The notes under the pieces are model-generated. The model worked only from the letters and a program-made list of their open reading frames with translations. It ran no database searches and was not told the DNA's origin. A stretch of 64,000 nt of DNA from Paenibacillus lactis (GTDB lineage Bacteria; Bacillota; Bacilli; Paenibacillales; Paenibacillaceae), in assembly GCF_017873605.1 (NCBI RefSeq), contig NZ_JAGGKI010000019.1:1-64000 (forward strand). The letters run 5' to 3'. This document shows, one piece after another, positions 1 through 8,976 of this stretch (position 1 is the stretch's first letter; each line of letters starts with the position of its first letter). The translations under genes and the position numbers were made by a program.

Positions 1-30
1 AATGGTCTTGTTGGTCAAACCTCGATCTCT

Positions 31-55
31 CCACCCGCATAGCGGGTGGTTTTTT
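31..55 (+). terminator. intrinsic terminator, plus strand
   Basis: An 8-bp GC-rich stem (CCACCCGC / GCGGGTGG) with a 3-base loop is followed by a run of T residues. It would end a transcript entering from left of the window. Confidence 0.8.
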
Positions 56-96
56 GTTTCGCACGCTTCGCGAGCTCAACTGGCTAAAGCCGCAAT

Positions 97-120
97 AAAA
101 AAAACGGCCCCGGAGGGCCG
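97..120 (-). terminator. intrinsic terminator after ylbG
   Basis: On the minus strand the stem CGGCCCTCCGGGGCCG is followed by eight T residues. It lies about 80 bases past the ylbG stop and probably ends the ylbF-ylbG transcript. Confidence 0.85.
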
Positions 121-200
121 CTAATCCGCTGCTGTTGCAACCAGTGGTTGCCTTATGTCGTTTCTGTCCTCAAACTGCGCCTGCAAGCTTCGTCTCCGGT

Positions 201-464
201 CTATGGACCGTAGAACTTCGCCTTGTCAGGACCTTTGCTGTTATATTCCGTCTTTATCTCGTTCCGGTAAGAGCGCTCGATCTTACGTACGTAAGATAAT
301 CTCCGGATATTCTTCATCGTTTCCTCGGCACGGTCCGCGTTGACGTACATCACAACGTAATGCATCCGGCGTGAAATATAATGCACGCTGCCGTACTTCT
401 CCAGATTCCTCGCTGCCTTGACATCGCTGACCCATATAATAAAACCGGTACGTTCCGCCAACAT
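201..464 (-). CDS. ylbG: YlbG family protein (DUF2129)
   Basis: An 87-residue cytosolic protein of the YlbG/UPF0298 family, found throughout Bacillales. I recognise the family from its N-terminus (AERTGFIIWVSDVKAARNLEKYG) and the central YISRRMHYVVMYVN segment; length is normal. It has no established biochemical role. The ATG at 464 is chosen because a GAGG box sits eight bases upstream. It lies directly downstream of ylbF, the same order as in Bacillus subtilis, with a 47-base gap, so the two are probably co-transcribed and ended by the hairpin at 97-120. Confidence 0.9.
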   Translation of the reverse strand: MLAERTGFIIWVSDVKAARNLEKYGSVHYISRRMHYVVMYVNADRAEETMKNIRRLSYVRKIERSYRNEIKTEYNSKGPDKAKFYGP

Positions 465-511
465 CCTAAGGTCCTCGCCTCGCTTTCATTCTCTTATCGG
501 CTCGCAGCGCT

Positions 512-949
512 TTAGCCGCACTGGCAGGCGCCGCCGCTGCCGCAGCCCTTCTTCGGAAGAGGATCGTTGCTAGGGACCTTGATGCTGCTCGAAACCGAGA
601 AGGCAATTCGCTCGGACATTGAGTGCAGAAGATCATCCAGATTCTTCTCCGCCTGTTTGAACCGGGCGACCGGCTCAAAGGCTTCCAGCTCCGCCTCCAC
701 CTTGCTGACCTCATCCTTCGCCGAATGGTAGTTCGGATGGAAGTGACCGAACCGCTGCGTCTCCTCGAACAGCTCCTTCTTGGCTTCCAGCTTCTTGATC
801 AGGCTCTGGATGGCCGGGTCTCGCTCAACCGCCTGCTTCCAATATAAGTAATCCGCCACTTCGACGGAAGCATTAATCATATCGCCGATCTCGTAGGCAT
901 AGGTGAGCACCTCGGCCATATCGATCGTGTTTATTTCCGATACGCTCAT
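512..949 (-). CDS. ylbF: YlbF family RNA-processing regulator
   Basis: A 145-residue YlbF homologue. In B. subtilis YlbF forms a complex with YmcA and YaaT that binds iron-sulfur clusters, supports RNase Y-dependent mRNA maturation, and influences sporulation, competence and biofilm formation. The helical core containing QRFGHFHPNYHSAK matches the family, and the C-terminus ends in a cysteine-rich tail (CGSGGACQCG) typical of YlbF. The start at 949 (MSVSEIN) gives a length close to B. subtilis YlbF (149 residues); an ATG at 994 would add 15 residues and also has a purine-rich upstream box, so the start is not settled. Confidence 0.88.
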   Translation of the reverse strand: MSVSEINTIDMAEVLTYAYEIGDMINASVEVADYLYWKQAVERDPAIQSLIKKLEAKKELFEETQRFGHFHPNYHSAKDEVSKVEAELEAFEPVARFKQAEKNLDDLLHSMSERIAFSVSSSIKVPSNDPLPKKGCGSGGACQCG

Positions 950-1045
950 GAACTCATCCCGCTTCTCTATTAGATTCGTCCCTTGCTTGTGCATTCGTGG
1001 ACTCTTCCATCATAGCATAACGTGCGTCTCTTAAGAAGGGGGAAT

Positions 1046-2809
1046 TCATACGCTTCCAGGGATAAGCAAGCGCATTTCTCTCCATTGTCCTTCGCTAAGC
1101 TGCACGATCGACTCCGGGCCGTCAGCGCCAGGGGGAAACAGGGCGCCTGTTATTGTCCAGGGGTTTCGCCCCAGCTCGCGCGGAATGAATTCCATTCGTC
1201 TGCCGTTGATCGAAATTTCCAGTTTTACGGATAAAGCGAGCGCCTGCTCCATCATTTGCTTGGCCGTCGAGCTGTGGTAAGCCCGCCAATCCTTCGTCCA
1301 CATGGCAGGAATCCGCGTCAAATCCGGGAGCAGAGAGCGAATATCCGGCAACCGCTCATCCACCTCGTCAGGCTCGTTCTCCGCTTCGCCAATGCTGCCA
1401 GCCCGCTCCGTGATCACAGCCGCTGCGGAATCAAGGGACCAAGGCAGCGGATATCGACTGCTCCCACCATCGGCACCATCGGCAAGGTCCGCGTTACCCA
1501 GCTGAAGCCGGTGGCCCGGGCGGTTTTCCGAATCGTCCGCTCCCATGCCCCACTGGACGATCGCGGTCCGGACATGGTCAGGGAATCCGGCCGCCGCCCC
1601 TTTCTCGAGCAGTTGGATGATCTGCTCCGGGCCGATGCCTGCCCTTGCGGCCTCCATGACCGAGTCGCGGGTCAGCCGATAAACGGACATGACGTCATCC
1701 GATAACCGTTCCGTAAACAGCGCAGCCTGAAATCTAAGCGTATAAGGAACGTCGGGCGGGATCAGGATATCGAAATCGGGCTGAATATACAACCGGCCGC
1801 TTCCTGCTTCGCTGTTTGCGAAACCTCCGAATAACGCAGGGAGCGGCGTCATGCGCCATCGAAACACGATCCTTCCGTCATCATTCTCTCCGAGGTCGAT
1901 GTACCCGCAGCCTGCCAGCAAACGAAGCCATGGGAAGGCTTCCCCGGCGTGTAAACGGCTAATGGTGCCGGCACCATCTTCCTTCTGACTGCCGTCATGG
2001 CTGTCCGACAGCAGCAGGCCCGGATCGATCCACCGCCCGCAAGTCAAGGACGGATCGCACAGACGCCAGACGAAATGCTGGTAGGCCGGATTCTCCGGAG
2101 TGCAGCGCTCCATAAGAATGAAGAGGATCCTGTTATCCATCGCTTCGCGCGAAAGCTCCAGCCATTCTCCAAGAGCCCGGCGATCAATGATCAGCCCGTG
2201 CCGCTGGATGGCGGCAAGCCCGAGAGACTGGATGGCGGCAAGCCCGAGAGACTGGAGCAGGTCAAGAATAAGCGCTATTTGAGGCGGATACGCTTCATGC
2301 TGAGTGAACCGGAGCACTGCTGGATCCAAATCGTTTGGAGAAAGGGCTGCGATCTCCTCCAGCCGCCGGATATGCTTTTTGTGCAGCACGCCACGGGAAG
2401 TAACGGCCAAAGAGGTTTTCTCCGCATATACCAGCGTATTGAATACATCAAGCGATATGCCGGCTCTTCCTTCCTGCAGCAGCTTGGAAGGTTCTCCCGC
2501 GGACGGAACTGCCTGCAAACCGCCAAACGACGATTGAAGGAATCCGAGCTTATGAAACGGAATGCAGTACTCCCACTCGTTCCATCCTTTGCTTGCCGCC
2601 TTAATCCATCCCCGCCTCCGTAAGAGCAGCACCCCAAGCTGCACCTCCGCGCCGCTCAAACGCGGAATGATCAGCGTGCGCAAATGGTCGTCGCTAAATG
2701 GCCTCCCGGCGAACCTGCGCCAAATGAAGGAAAGCACTGTGCGCTCCAGGGGACGCAGCTGATCCAGGCTGGCCGTTCCTCCCCTTTCATGATCCCCCAT
2801 CGCCGTCAT
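1046..2809 (-). CDS. helicase-associated protein, XPB partner
   Basis: A 587-residue protein whose start overlaps the stop of the XPB-type helicase by four bases (ATGA), so the two are translationally coupled. The N-terminal third is winged-helix-like (LRPLERTVLSFIWRR). The middle, with LYIQPDFDILIPP followed by a helical stretch, resembles the XPB/Ssl2 helicase-associated domain (Helicase_C_3 type). I see no nuclease motif or Walker motif. Archaeal XPB is partnered by the nuclease Bax1; this protein is not recognisably Bax1. By position it is likely the bacterial XPB cofactor, role unknown. A perfect eight-residue duplication (SLGLAAIQ twice) lies near residue 190. No terminator is evident in the short gap before ylbF. 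Confidence 0.75.
   Translation of the reverse strand: MTAMGDHERGGTASLDQLRPLERTVLSFIWRRFAGRPFSDDHLRTLIIPRLSGAEVQLGVLLLRRRGWIKAASKGWNEWEYCIPFHKLGFLQSSFGGLQAVPSAGEPSKLLQEGRAGISLDVFNTLVYAEKTSLAVTSRGVLHKKHIRRLEEIAALSPNDLDPAVLRFTQHEAYPPQIALILDLLQSLGLAAIQSLGLAAIQRHGLIIDRRALGEWLELSREAMDNRILFILMERCTPENPAYQHFVWRLCDPSLTCGRWIDPGLLLSDSHDGSQKEDGAGTISRLHAGEAFPWLRLLAGCGYIDLGENDDGRIVFRWRMTPLPALFGGFANSEAGSGRLYIQPDFDILIPPDVPYTLRFQAALFTERLSDDVMSVYRLTRDSVMEAARAGIGPEQIIQLLEKGAAAGFPDHVRTAIVQWGMGADDSENRPGHRLQLGNADLADGADGGSSRYPLPWSLDSAAAVITERAGSIGEAENEPDEVDERLPDIRSLLPDLTRIPAMWTKDWRAYHSSTAKQMMEQALALSVKLEISINGRRMEFIPRELGRNPWTITGALFPPGADGPESIVQLSEGQWREMRLLIPGSV
2204..2251. repeat. 24-bp perfect tandem duplication in CDS
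   Basis: Two identical 24-bp units lie head to tail inside the helicase-associated gene and encode SLGLAAIQ twice. The unit length is a multiple of three, so the reading frame is kept. This is the signature of a recent slippage or unequal-exchange event. Confidence 0.9.
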
Positions 2810-4626
2810 GGGCTTGACGCCTCCCTTCTGCCCGCCGGTCTCGGTTCTTTGCGACCCGAAGTCTGCTTCGCATGCACAGGGGCGGGGACCGCCCCCTCCA
2901 TGACGGTCATCGTCCGATACTCGTAGCCCTGCTCAATCAAGAACATACGGCGACGCAGCGCAAAAAACTCCTCACGGCTGTCCTCCGTTACGAGCGTATA
3001 GAAATGCGCCTTATTCTCACCTTGCTTGGGCCGCAGCAGTCTCCCCAAACGCTGGGCTTCTTCCTGACGCGAGCCGTAGCTGCCGGAAACCTCGATAGCC
3101 ACCGACGCATCCGGCAGATCCACCGCAAAATTGGCAACCTTGGAGACGACGAGCAGCCGGGTCTCCCCGCTGCGAAAAGCGGCATACCAGGCATGCCGTT
3201 CGTTCTGCGCCATCCGCCCGGTAATGAGCGGCGCCTGCAGCCGATCGGCAATGGCTTTCAGCTGATCCAGGTACTGGCCGATGATGAGGATCTGTGCCCC
3301 CGGATGGCGCTCGACAAGCCGGATAAGGGTTGACAGCTTGGACGGATTTTCGGCCGCGAGCCGATACTGCTCTCTCTTTCCTGCAGCCAGGTATTTCTCT
3401 TTCAGATGCGAAGTCATCGGCACCTTAACCTCCAGGCAGTCCACCTCGGCGATCCACCCCTGATCCTCGAGCTCCTTCCACGGCATCTCATACCGCTTCG
3501 GACCGATCAGCGAAAATACATCATGCTCCCGTCCATCCTCCCGAATCAGCGTCGCGGTCAGACCCAGACGGCGTGTGGCCTGGATATCGGCGGTAGCTCG
3601 AAATACCGGGGCGGGCAGCAGATGAACCTCATCGTATATGATCAGCCCCCAGCGGCGCTCATTGAACAGCTTCATATGGAGCTGCTCGTCCCCCTTGCCC
3701 GGCCGATGCGTCAATATCTGATACGTGGCGACGGTGACCGGCCGGACTTCTTTCCGATGTCCGGAATATTCGCCGATGTCCTCCGGGGTCAGCGTCGTTT
3801 TCCTTAACAGCTCATCGACCCACTGCCTGACCGAGGTTGTATTGGACGTGAGGATCAGCGTCTCGCACTGCAGCTCGCGCATTGCCGCCATGCCGATCAC
3901 CGTCTTCCCCGCCCCGCAAGGCAGCACGATCACGCCGCTGCCCCCTGAACCCCCGGCATCCCGAATGGATGCGGCCGCCTCACGCTGGTAATCGCGAAGC
4001 CGAAAGCCTTGCACCTTCTCCTCCTTCCGGGGATCGGAAGCTTCCGGCAGGCTTTCGTTGCCTGGAGTTGCGGCCAACGGATCGGTTTCTCCCCGCCACC
4101 GGATGTCCAAATACTGCCCGTCCTGATACCCCGCATGGTCCAGGACAGGATAGCCGAGACGCGTCAGCTCCTGCTTCAATAAGCCCCGCCGGTCCGCCGG
4201 GACCTCCGCCTCCTTGGATGAGCGGAAGTCGAGCCCGATGTCCGCCAGCGTGCGCAGGCTCCGCAGCTCGTTCAGCAGCGACTCGCTGACACTGCGCAGA
4301 AGCAGGCGCTGCTCCTTGTCCGGATGCGGCAGCAGCGACAGCTGCCCGTAACGGCTGACAAGCTGTCGAATTTCGGCCAGAACCTGTACCGGAACCTCCC
4401 ATCTGGCCAGCCCCTGCAGGCTGGAGCAGATCGTTTCGGCGCTCTTTCCGCTGGCGGCGGCATTCCAGAGCGATAAGGGGGTAATGCGATATGTATGAAA
4501 CGACGAAGGACTTTTGACCAGATCGGCATACTGCGACAGCTGCCGGCGGGCCTGCTCGAATTCGGGGTGTGCGGTCTCAAGCAGAATGGTCCGATCCCTT
4601 TGGACGATGCATGGCTTTGGGTTCAT
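2806..4626 (-). CDS. XPB/ERCC3-type DEAD/DEAH-box DNA helicase
   Basis: A 606-residue superfamily 2 helicase of the XPB (ERCC3/Ssl2/Rad25) type, expected to unwind or translocate on double-stranded DNA during repair. Visible motifs in order: Walker A (LPCGAGKT, about residue 237), a DEVH box (IIYDEVHLL), TAT (LTATLIREDGRE) which includes the XPB-specific RED signature, and a motif VI-like QRLGRLLRP. About 210 residues before the helicase core resemble the N-terminal extension of XPB proteins. The ATG at 4626 follows AAAGGAGGAG. It is the first gene of a two-gene unit with the coupled partner at 1046-2809 and is separated from the upstream amidohydrolase by a terminator. Confidence 0.88.
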   Translation of the reverse strand: MNPKPCIVQRDRTILLETAHPEFEQARRQLSQYADLVKSPSSFHTYRITPLSLWNAAASGKSAETICSSLQGLARWEVPVQVLAEIRQLVSRYGQLSLLPHPDKEQRLLLRSVSESLLNELRSLRTLADIGLDFRSSKEAEVPADRRGLLKQELTRLGYPVLDHAGYQDGQYLDIRWRGETDPLAATPGNESLPEASDPRKEEKVQGFRLRDYQREAAASIRDAGGSGGSGVIVLPCGAGKTVIGMAAMRELQCETLILTSNTTSVRQWVDELLRKTTLTPEDIGEYSGHRKEVRPVTVATYQILTHRPGKGDEQLHMKLFNERRWGLIIYDEVHLLPAPVFRATADIQATRRLGLTATLIREDGREHDVFSLIGPKRYEMPWKELEDQGWIAEVDCLEVKVPMTSHLKEKYLAAGKREQYRLAAENPSKLSTLIRLVERHPGAQILIIGQYLDQLKAIADRLQAPLITGRMAQNERHAWYAAFRSGETRLLVVSKVANFAVDLPDASVAIEVSGSYGSRQEEAQRLGRLLRPKQGENKAHFYTLVTEDSREEFFALRRRMFLIEQGYEYRTMTVMEGAVPAPVHAKQTSGRKEPRPAGRREASSP

Positions 4627-4676
4627 CGTCTACTCCTCCTTTTGCATGAATTTGCGGCAAGGGTCTTCCAGCTCCT

Positions 4677-4722
4677 AAAAAAAGGAAGTCCACATCCAAA
4701 CAAACATTGGATCTGAACTTCC
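4677..4722 (-). terminator. intrinsic terminator after amidohydrolase gene
   Basis: On the minus strand GGAAGTT...GACTTCC arms, extended by ATCCAA/TTGGAT, form a long hairpin followed by seven T residues. It separates the amidohydrolase from the helicase unit. Confidence 0.85.
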
Positions 4723-4789
4723 CCTTATAATCTATAGGATTGCCAAAAAACGTCCATTCATGCGCCTGCCGTCAAAGAAGGCAGATTCT

Positions 4790-5959
4790 CTAGCCTTCCT
4801 CCCGGCAGCTTGATACCATCTCCACGAGCAGCCGAACGCCGTACCGCATCGCCTCTTCATCGAAATCAAACATCGGATGGTGATGCGGGTATACCGCTTC
4901 CTTCTGCGGGTTCCCTGCGCCCACGAACATGAAGCAGCCCGGAAGCTCTTGTAGATAGTAAGCAAAATCCTCGGCCGGCATCAGCTTCGGCGACAGCTGC
5001 ACAAACTCGTCTCCGAACACCTTCGGCGCCGTACGGAAGAATCGGGCCGTCTCCTGCTCATCATTCACCAGGGCCGGATAGCCAATCAGATAACGGACCG
5101 ACGATTCCGTGCCATAGGTCTCGGATACGGTGCGGGCCATCATTTCGATCCGCTCACGGATCAGCGTCCGCGTAGCCTCGTCGAACGTGCGCACCGTTCC
5201 CGTAATCCGGCAGGACGATGCGATCACATTCTGCGCTGTGCCTGCCTGCATCGTACCGATCGTGACGACCGCAGGCTGAAGCGGATCGACCGTTCGGCTC
5301 ACGATCGTCTGCAGCTGCATGACAAGCGCGGCCCCGGCTACAAGCGCATCAGCCGTTACATGCGGCATCCCGCCGTGACCGCCGCGGCCGGTAATATCGA
5401 TGAAGAATTCATCGGCTGCGGCCATGAGCGGACCCGGAGCACTCGCTGCGGTGCCGACCGGGAGCGGTGTCCACAGGTGAAGCCCGTAGACCACATCGGC
5501 GCCTTCGATGGCGCCGTCCTTGATCATCTCGATCGCCCCGCCGGGGCACACCTCCTCCGCAGGCTGGAACATGAACCGGATTTCGCCCGGAAGCTCCTCC
5601 CGGTACGTGCTGTAGTAAGCGGCCGCTCCAAGCAGCATGGAGGTATGGCCGTCATGCCCGCAGGCATGCATTACCCCCGGAACTCTGGATTTATATTCAC
5701 AGCTCTTGCCGTCCTCGATCGGCAGGGCGTCCATGTCCGCCCGCAGCACGATCGTTTTTCCCCGCTTGTCGCCTCTTAAAATGCCAATGACGCCGTGACC
5801 GCCGACATCGGTCTTTACCTCGAGGCCGAGCTCCCGCAGCCGGTCCGCAACAAATCTCGAGGTTTCCTTCTCATGAAACGATACTTCCGGATTCATATGT
5901 AAATGACGTCGCCACTCTACCATTCGCGGAAACCACTGTTCCCAAAATGCTTCCTTCAT
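4790..5959 (-). CDS. M20 family amidohydrolase
   Basis: A 389-residue metallo-amidohydrolase of peptidase family M20, subfamily D, which cleaves N-acyl amino acids or similar amides (hippurate, indole-acetyl amino acids or N-acetyl-amino acids). The signature segments are present: RRHLHMNPEVSF near residue 20, a metal-binding MHACGHDGHTSML near residue 100, the QPAEE glutamates near 135, and GLHLW. Substrate cannot be read from sequence. The start is ambiguous: TTG at 5962 and ATG at 5959 are adjacent, with a GGAGG box about 13 bases upstream of the ATG. It lies 33 bases after the NUDIX gene and is probably co-transcribed with it. Confidence 0.88.
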   Translation of the reverse strand: MKEAFWEQWFPRMVEWRRHLHMNPEVSFHEKETSRFVADRLRELGLEVKTDVGGHGVIGILRGDKRGKTIVLRADMDALPIEDGKSCEYKSRVPGVMHACGHDGHTSMLLGAAAYYSTYREELPGEIRFMFQPAEEVCPGGAIEMIKDGAIEGADVVYGLHLWTPLPVGTAASAPGPLMAAADEFFIDITGRGGHGGMPHVTADALVAGAALVMQLQTIVSRTVDPLQPAVVTIGTMQAGTAQNVIASSCRITGTVRTFDEATRTLIRERIEMMARTVSETYGTESSVRYLIGYPALVNDEQETARFFRTAPKVFGDEFVQLSPKLMPAEDFAYYLQELPGCFMFVGAGNPQKEAVYPHHHPMFDFDEEAMRYGVRLLVEMVSSCREEG

Positions 5960-5992
5960 CAAGCTTCATCATCCTCCCCGAACTATGAACGA

Positions 5993-6496
5993 TCATTCGA
6001 TCGAAAAATAACCGTTAAGGCTCCCCAGAAGCAGGCCATGTCCGACCATGGCGTCAACGCCGCCTTGCTGAACCTTTCGGAACACGTCCCGAAGCGGAAC
6101 CCATGCGGCGGCCACATCGTCATCGTCCGGACGGCGGTCCAAAGCGCCTGCCGGCTTCAACACATCCGTAAAATAATAATGCACCTTCCGGTTCGCAAGC
6201 GAAGCCATCGGGTAAGCGCTGCCCATATAGCTAAGATCCTTGCATCGTATGCCCGCTTCCTCCTCCAGTTCGCGCCGGGCGGCCGCAGCAGCCTCTTCCC
6301 CGGGACGGACGGTCCCTCCGGGAAGCTCCCAGGTTATCTCGTCCACCGCTTCCCGATACTGGCGAACCAGCAGCAGGCAGCCTTCATGCATCGCTACCAC
6401 CGAGGCTGACTCCGGCATCTGGTCGAATACAACGATTTCGTGCTGATCGTTCACCTCGACTGCATAATATTCCGTCTTGTACACGGTCCGGTTCAT
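5993..6496 (-). CDS. NUDIX hydrolase, ADP-ribose pyrophosphatase-like
   Basis: A 167-residue NUDIX hydrolase. The full Nudix box GX5EX7REUXEEXGU is present at about residues 61-83 (GTVRPGEE...RRELEEEAGI), preceded by LLLVRQYREAVDEITWELPGG, the arrangement seen in ADP-ribose pyrophosphatases (NudF type). It likely hydrolyses ADP-ribose or another nucleoside diphosphate sugar. The ATG at 6496 (MNRTVYK) is preferred over one at 6532 because a perfect GGAGG lies six bases upstream of it. It sits upstream of the M20 amidohydrolase on the same strand. Confidence 0.88.
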   Translation of the reverse strand: MNRTVYKTEYYAVEVNDQHEIVVFDQMPESASVVAMHEGCLLLVRQYREAVDEITWELPGGTVRPGEEAAAAARRELEEEAGIRCKDLSYMGSAYPMASLANRKVHYYFTDVLKPAGALDRRPDDDDVAAAWVPLRDVFRKVQQGGVDAMVGHGLLLGSLNGYFSIE

Positions 6497-6753
6497 TTGG
6501 CCCTCCGCCTTTCGCTGTATGATATAAACCATATGAATATATAACCGCGCGGATGGAAAGCGTACATTTCAAAACCGATTTGCTCCTCGTTTTATTCTAA
6601 CAGAAAAGAGGAATGCCTGTCGTCACCAAAATATCTTCTGGATACATGGTCTCAAATTGAGGCCGGACGGGCGCTACAGGCTTGCAGAAGTTCCTGAAAC
6701 ATACTATCATATTAAAGAACTTTGCTAGGAATATTAAGGGGGTTTATGACCAC

Positions 6754-7101
6754 ATGATTTTTGAAAATACAGGCTTAGACGGTTTACACAGCGATTTGGC
6801 TTACCTCGACGAATGTGCGGAAAAGGTAGGGTTCATTCGCTGGCAGTGGGAATACTACCGCGCTACATACGATTTGAAAATCGAAGATAAAAAGAACCAG
6901 GCAGAATACTTCCTGCGCATCAACACCCGCGCCGTGGAAGGCAAGCTGGAGAAGCCTGACACCATTCTTAAGATTGAAGCGGTCTACATGGGCAAGGCTA
7001 CCTTCCCTCATGGTCTGGAGTATGAGAGCATGGCTCCTCAGCCGGTTATGAATGTGGCCACCAAGAAGATTCAGGAGCTGAAAGCTCTGCTGGAAGCGTA
7101 G
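6754..7101 (+). CDS. yugN: YugN-like family protein
   Basis: A protein of about 115 residues related to B. subtilis YugN, a conserved cytosolic Bacillales protein without an assigned role. Recognised from the N-terminal MIFENTGLDGLHSDL and the RWQWEYYRATYDLKIED segment. The ATG at 6754 is chosen over an upstream in-frame ATG at 6682 because family members start at this methionine and an AAGGGGG box lies upstream, though its spacing (about 11 bases) is long. The ftsW gene follows after ten bases, suggesting one transcript. Confidence 0.8.
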   Translation: MIFENTGLDGLHSDLAYLDECAEKVGFIRWQWEYYRATYDLKIEDKKNQAEYFLRINTRAVEGKLEKPDTILKIEAVYMGKATFPHGLEYESMAPQPVMNVATKKIQELKALLEA

Positions 7102-7111
7102 TGGTTACGCC

Positions 7112-8329
7112 ATGAATACGACCAAACCTCAGCCGAAGAGAGGCACTCCTGATTTCCAGCTGCTCATCATGACCTTGCTGCTGGTGGGATTCGGACTGAT
7201 TATGGTGTTCAGTTCCAGCTCCAGCTTGACCGTCTTCAATGAGAAATTCAACAACGATCCGCTTTACTTCACGAAGCGTCAGGCCGCCTTTGCCGTTCTG
7301 GGTACCTTTGTCATGTTCGTGGCAATGAACATCAACTACAAGAAATACAAGAAGCTGTTTCTTCCTGTATTTTTTCTAACACTGATCCTGCTTATCTTGG
7401 TCGTAATGCTCGGTAAGACGACCAACGGCGCCGTCAGCTGGTTCCAGCTCGGATCCCTGGGCATTCAGCCTACCGAGCTTGCCAAGATCGCTACGATCGT
7501 GTATCTGTCCGCCTTGATCACGAAGAAAGGGGAACGCATCCGTCAATGGAAGGGCGGATTCTTCCCCGTCCTGATCATCGTGGGCATCGTCGCAGGACTC
7601 ATCATGCTGCAGCCGGATCTCGGCTCCTGCTTCATTCTGGTCGCGACCTGCGGGCTGCTCATCTATGCGGGCGGTGCCAACCTCAAGCATATTCTCGGCT
7701 GTATTTCGCTCGTCGCGCTCGGTTTGGTGCTTACGCTCGGCGTCGGCTCGCTCTTTAACTCGGACGATACTCCCGAGCAAGCCTCCAAGAACTATAAGGT
7801 CGGACGGATCGAGGCGTTTCTGGATCCCTTCAAGGATGAATCGAGTACGGGCTACAACCTGGTTCAATCCCTGATTGCCATCGGCCAAGGCGGTGTCACC
7901 GGAGCAGGTTTCGGCGAGAGCGTGCAGAAGCTGCATTACTTGCCGAACCCCTACAACGACTTTATTTTCTCCGTCATCGGCGAGGAATTCGGCTTTATCG
8001 GCACGGCATTATTTTTACTGTTCTACTTGTATTTCATTATCCGAGGCATTATCGTCTCGCTCCGATGCTCCGATCCTTTCGGGACGCTGACGGGCGTGGG
8101 CATCATGGGCCTCATCGCCATTCAGGCCTTTATCAATATCGGCGGCGTGACCAACACGATTCCGATTACCGGCGTGACCCTTCCGTTTATCAGCTACGGC
8201 GGCTCATCCCTGCTCGTCATGATGCTCAGCATGGGGATTGTCCTCAGCATCTCAAGGGACAGCAACCGGCCGGCGAAGCAGGAACAGGTCAAATCCGTCA
8301 TTAAAAAAGACTACCGGACAGCCCGGTAG
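7112..8329 (+). CDS. ftsW: FtsW/RodA/SpoVE family peptidoglycan polymerase
   Basis: A 405-residue polytopic membrane protein of the SEDS family. FtsW-type proteins are glycosyltransferases that polymerise lipid II into glycan strands together with a class B penicillin-binding protein at the division septum. Around ten hydrophobic segments are visible, with family motifs including QPTELAKIA, MLQPDLGS, GYNLVQSLIAIGQGG, NDFIFSVIGEEFG and PFISYGGSSLL. It could also be a RodA or SpoVE paralogue; the choice of FtsW is by overall similarity. It follows yugN by ten bases and has only a weak ribosome binding site, consistent with coupling. The stop codon is embedded in the terminator. Confidence 0.87.
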   Translation: MNTTKPQPKRGTPDFQLLIMTLLLVGFGLIMVFSSSSSLTVFNEKFNNDPLYFTKRQAAFAVLGTFVMFVAMNINYKKYKKLFLPVFFLTLILLILVVMLGKTTNGAVSWFQLGSLGIQPTELAKIATIVYLSALITKKGERIRQWKGGFFPVLIIVGIVAGLIMLQPDLGSCFILVATCGLLIYAGGANLKHILGCISLVALGLVLTLGVGSLFNSDDTPEQASKNYKVGRIEAFLDPFKDESSTGYNLVQSLIAIGQGGVTGAGFGESVQKLHYLPNPYNDFIFSVIGEEFGFIGTALFLLFYLYFIIRGIIVSLRCSDPFGTLTGVGIMGLIAIQAFINIGGVTNTIPITGVTLPFISYGGSSLLVMMLSMGIVLSISRDSNRPAKQEQVKSVIKKDYRTAR

Positions 8330-8337
8330 TCTTTTTT
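8309..8337 (+). terminator. intrinsic terminator overlapping ftsW stop
   Basis: GACTACCGG / CCGGTAGTC form a nine-bp stem followed by six T residues. The ftsW TAG stop (8327-8329) lies inside the 3' arm, so translating ribosomes could reach into the stem. Confidence 0.9.
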
Positions 8338-8399
8338 ATGTACAATCCATTGTGTTCATTGCTGCAGGGAGAGCCGCTTCCCCTCCCAAGCGTATCGAC

Positions 8400-8786
8400 T
8401 TATTTCGCGCGCTGCGGAAGATCGTCGATTTCGTCATCCTTGAACGCCACGCCTTCGACCTTGACGTTGACCTCAACGACACGAAGGCCGGTCATGCTCT
8501 CGACCGCTTCGCGGACATTCTGCTGAAGCATGCGGCACACTTCATGTATAGGCGTCTCATAGAGCACAATGATGCGCAAATCGATTGCGGCCTCGAGCTG
8601 CCCTACCTCTACCGTAACACCCTTCTGCACATTTTTACCGCTAAGCCGCTTGGCCCAGCCCTCCGACAATCCGCCGGACATCGCTGCAATTCCTGGTGTC
8701 TCCAAGGCTGCCAGTCCGGCAATTTTCGATACGACATCATCCGATATCCGAATTAAACCGTTATCCAGTTGAAGTTGTTCCGTCAT
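8400..8786 (-). CDS. Asp23/Gls24 family envelope stress protein
   Basis: A 128-residue Asp23/Gls24 family protein (YloU/AmaP-associated type). Family members are abundant cytosolic or membrane-associated proteins linked to cell-envelope homeostasis. Recognised from GLIRISDDVVSKIAGLAALETPGIAAM at the N-terminus (given here only as a family hallmark) and the VNVKVEGVAF strand near the C-terminus. Start at 8786 follows a GGAGG-like box. It is a single gene convergent with ftsW and divergent from the calcium antiporter. Confidence 0.88.
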   Translation of the reverse strand: MTEQLQLDNGLIRISDDVVSKIAGLAALETPGIAAMSGGLSEGWAKRLSGKNVQKGVTVEVGQLEAAIDLRIIVLYETPIHEVCRMLQQNVREAVESMTGLRVVEVNVKVEGVAFKDDEIDDLPQRAK

Positions 8787-8976
8787 GCCAAATCCTCCTT
8801 CACCTCATTATCCGTTATTGTAAATCCTAACAGGCCCAAAAAGCAAATGCCCGCATCACAAACACCGGATAATTTTTCAAACAAAATGGGTATATTGTAA
8901 AAAGAACCCCGAGAATCGTCGTTTCGGCTCGTACGATCGCTTCTTCGAATGACAATACAAAAGGCAGGTGTACATT

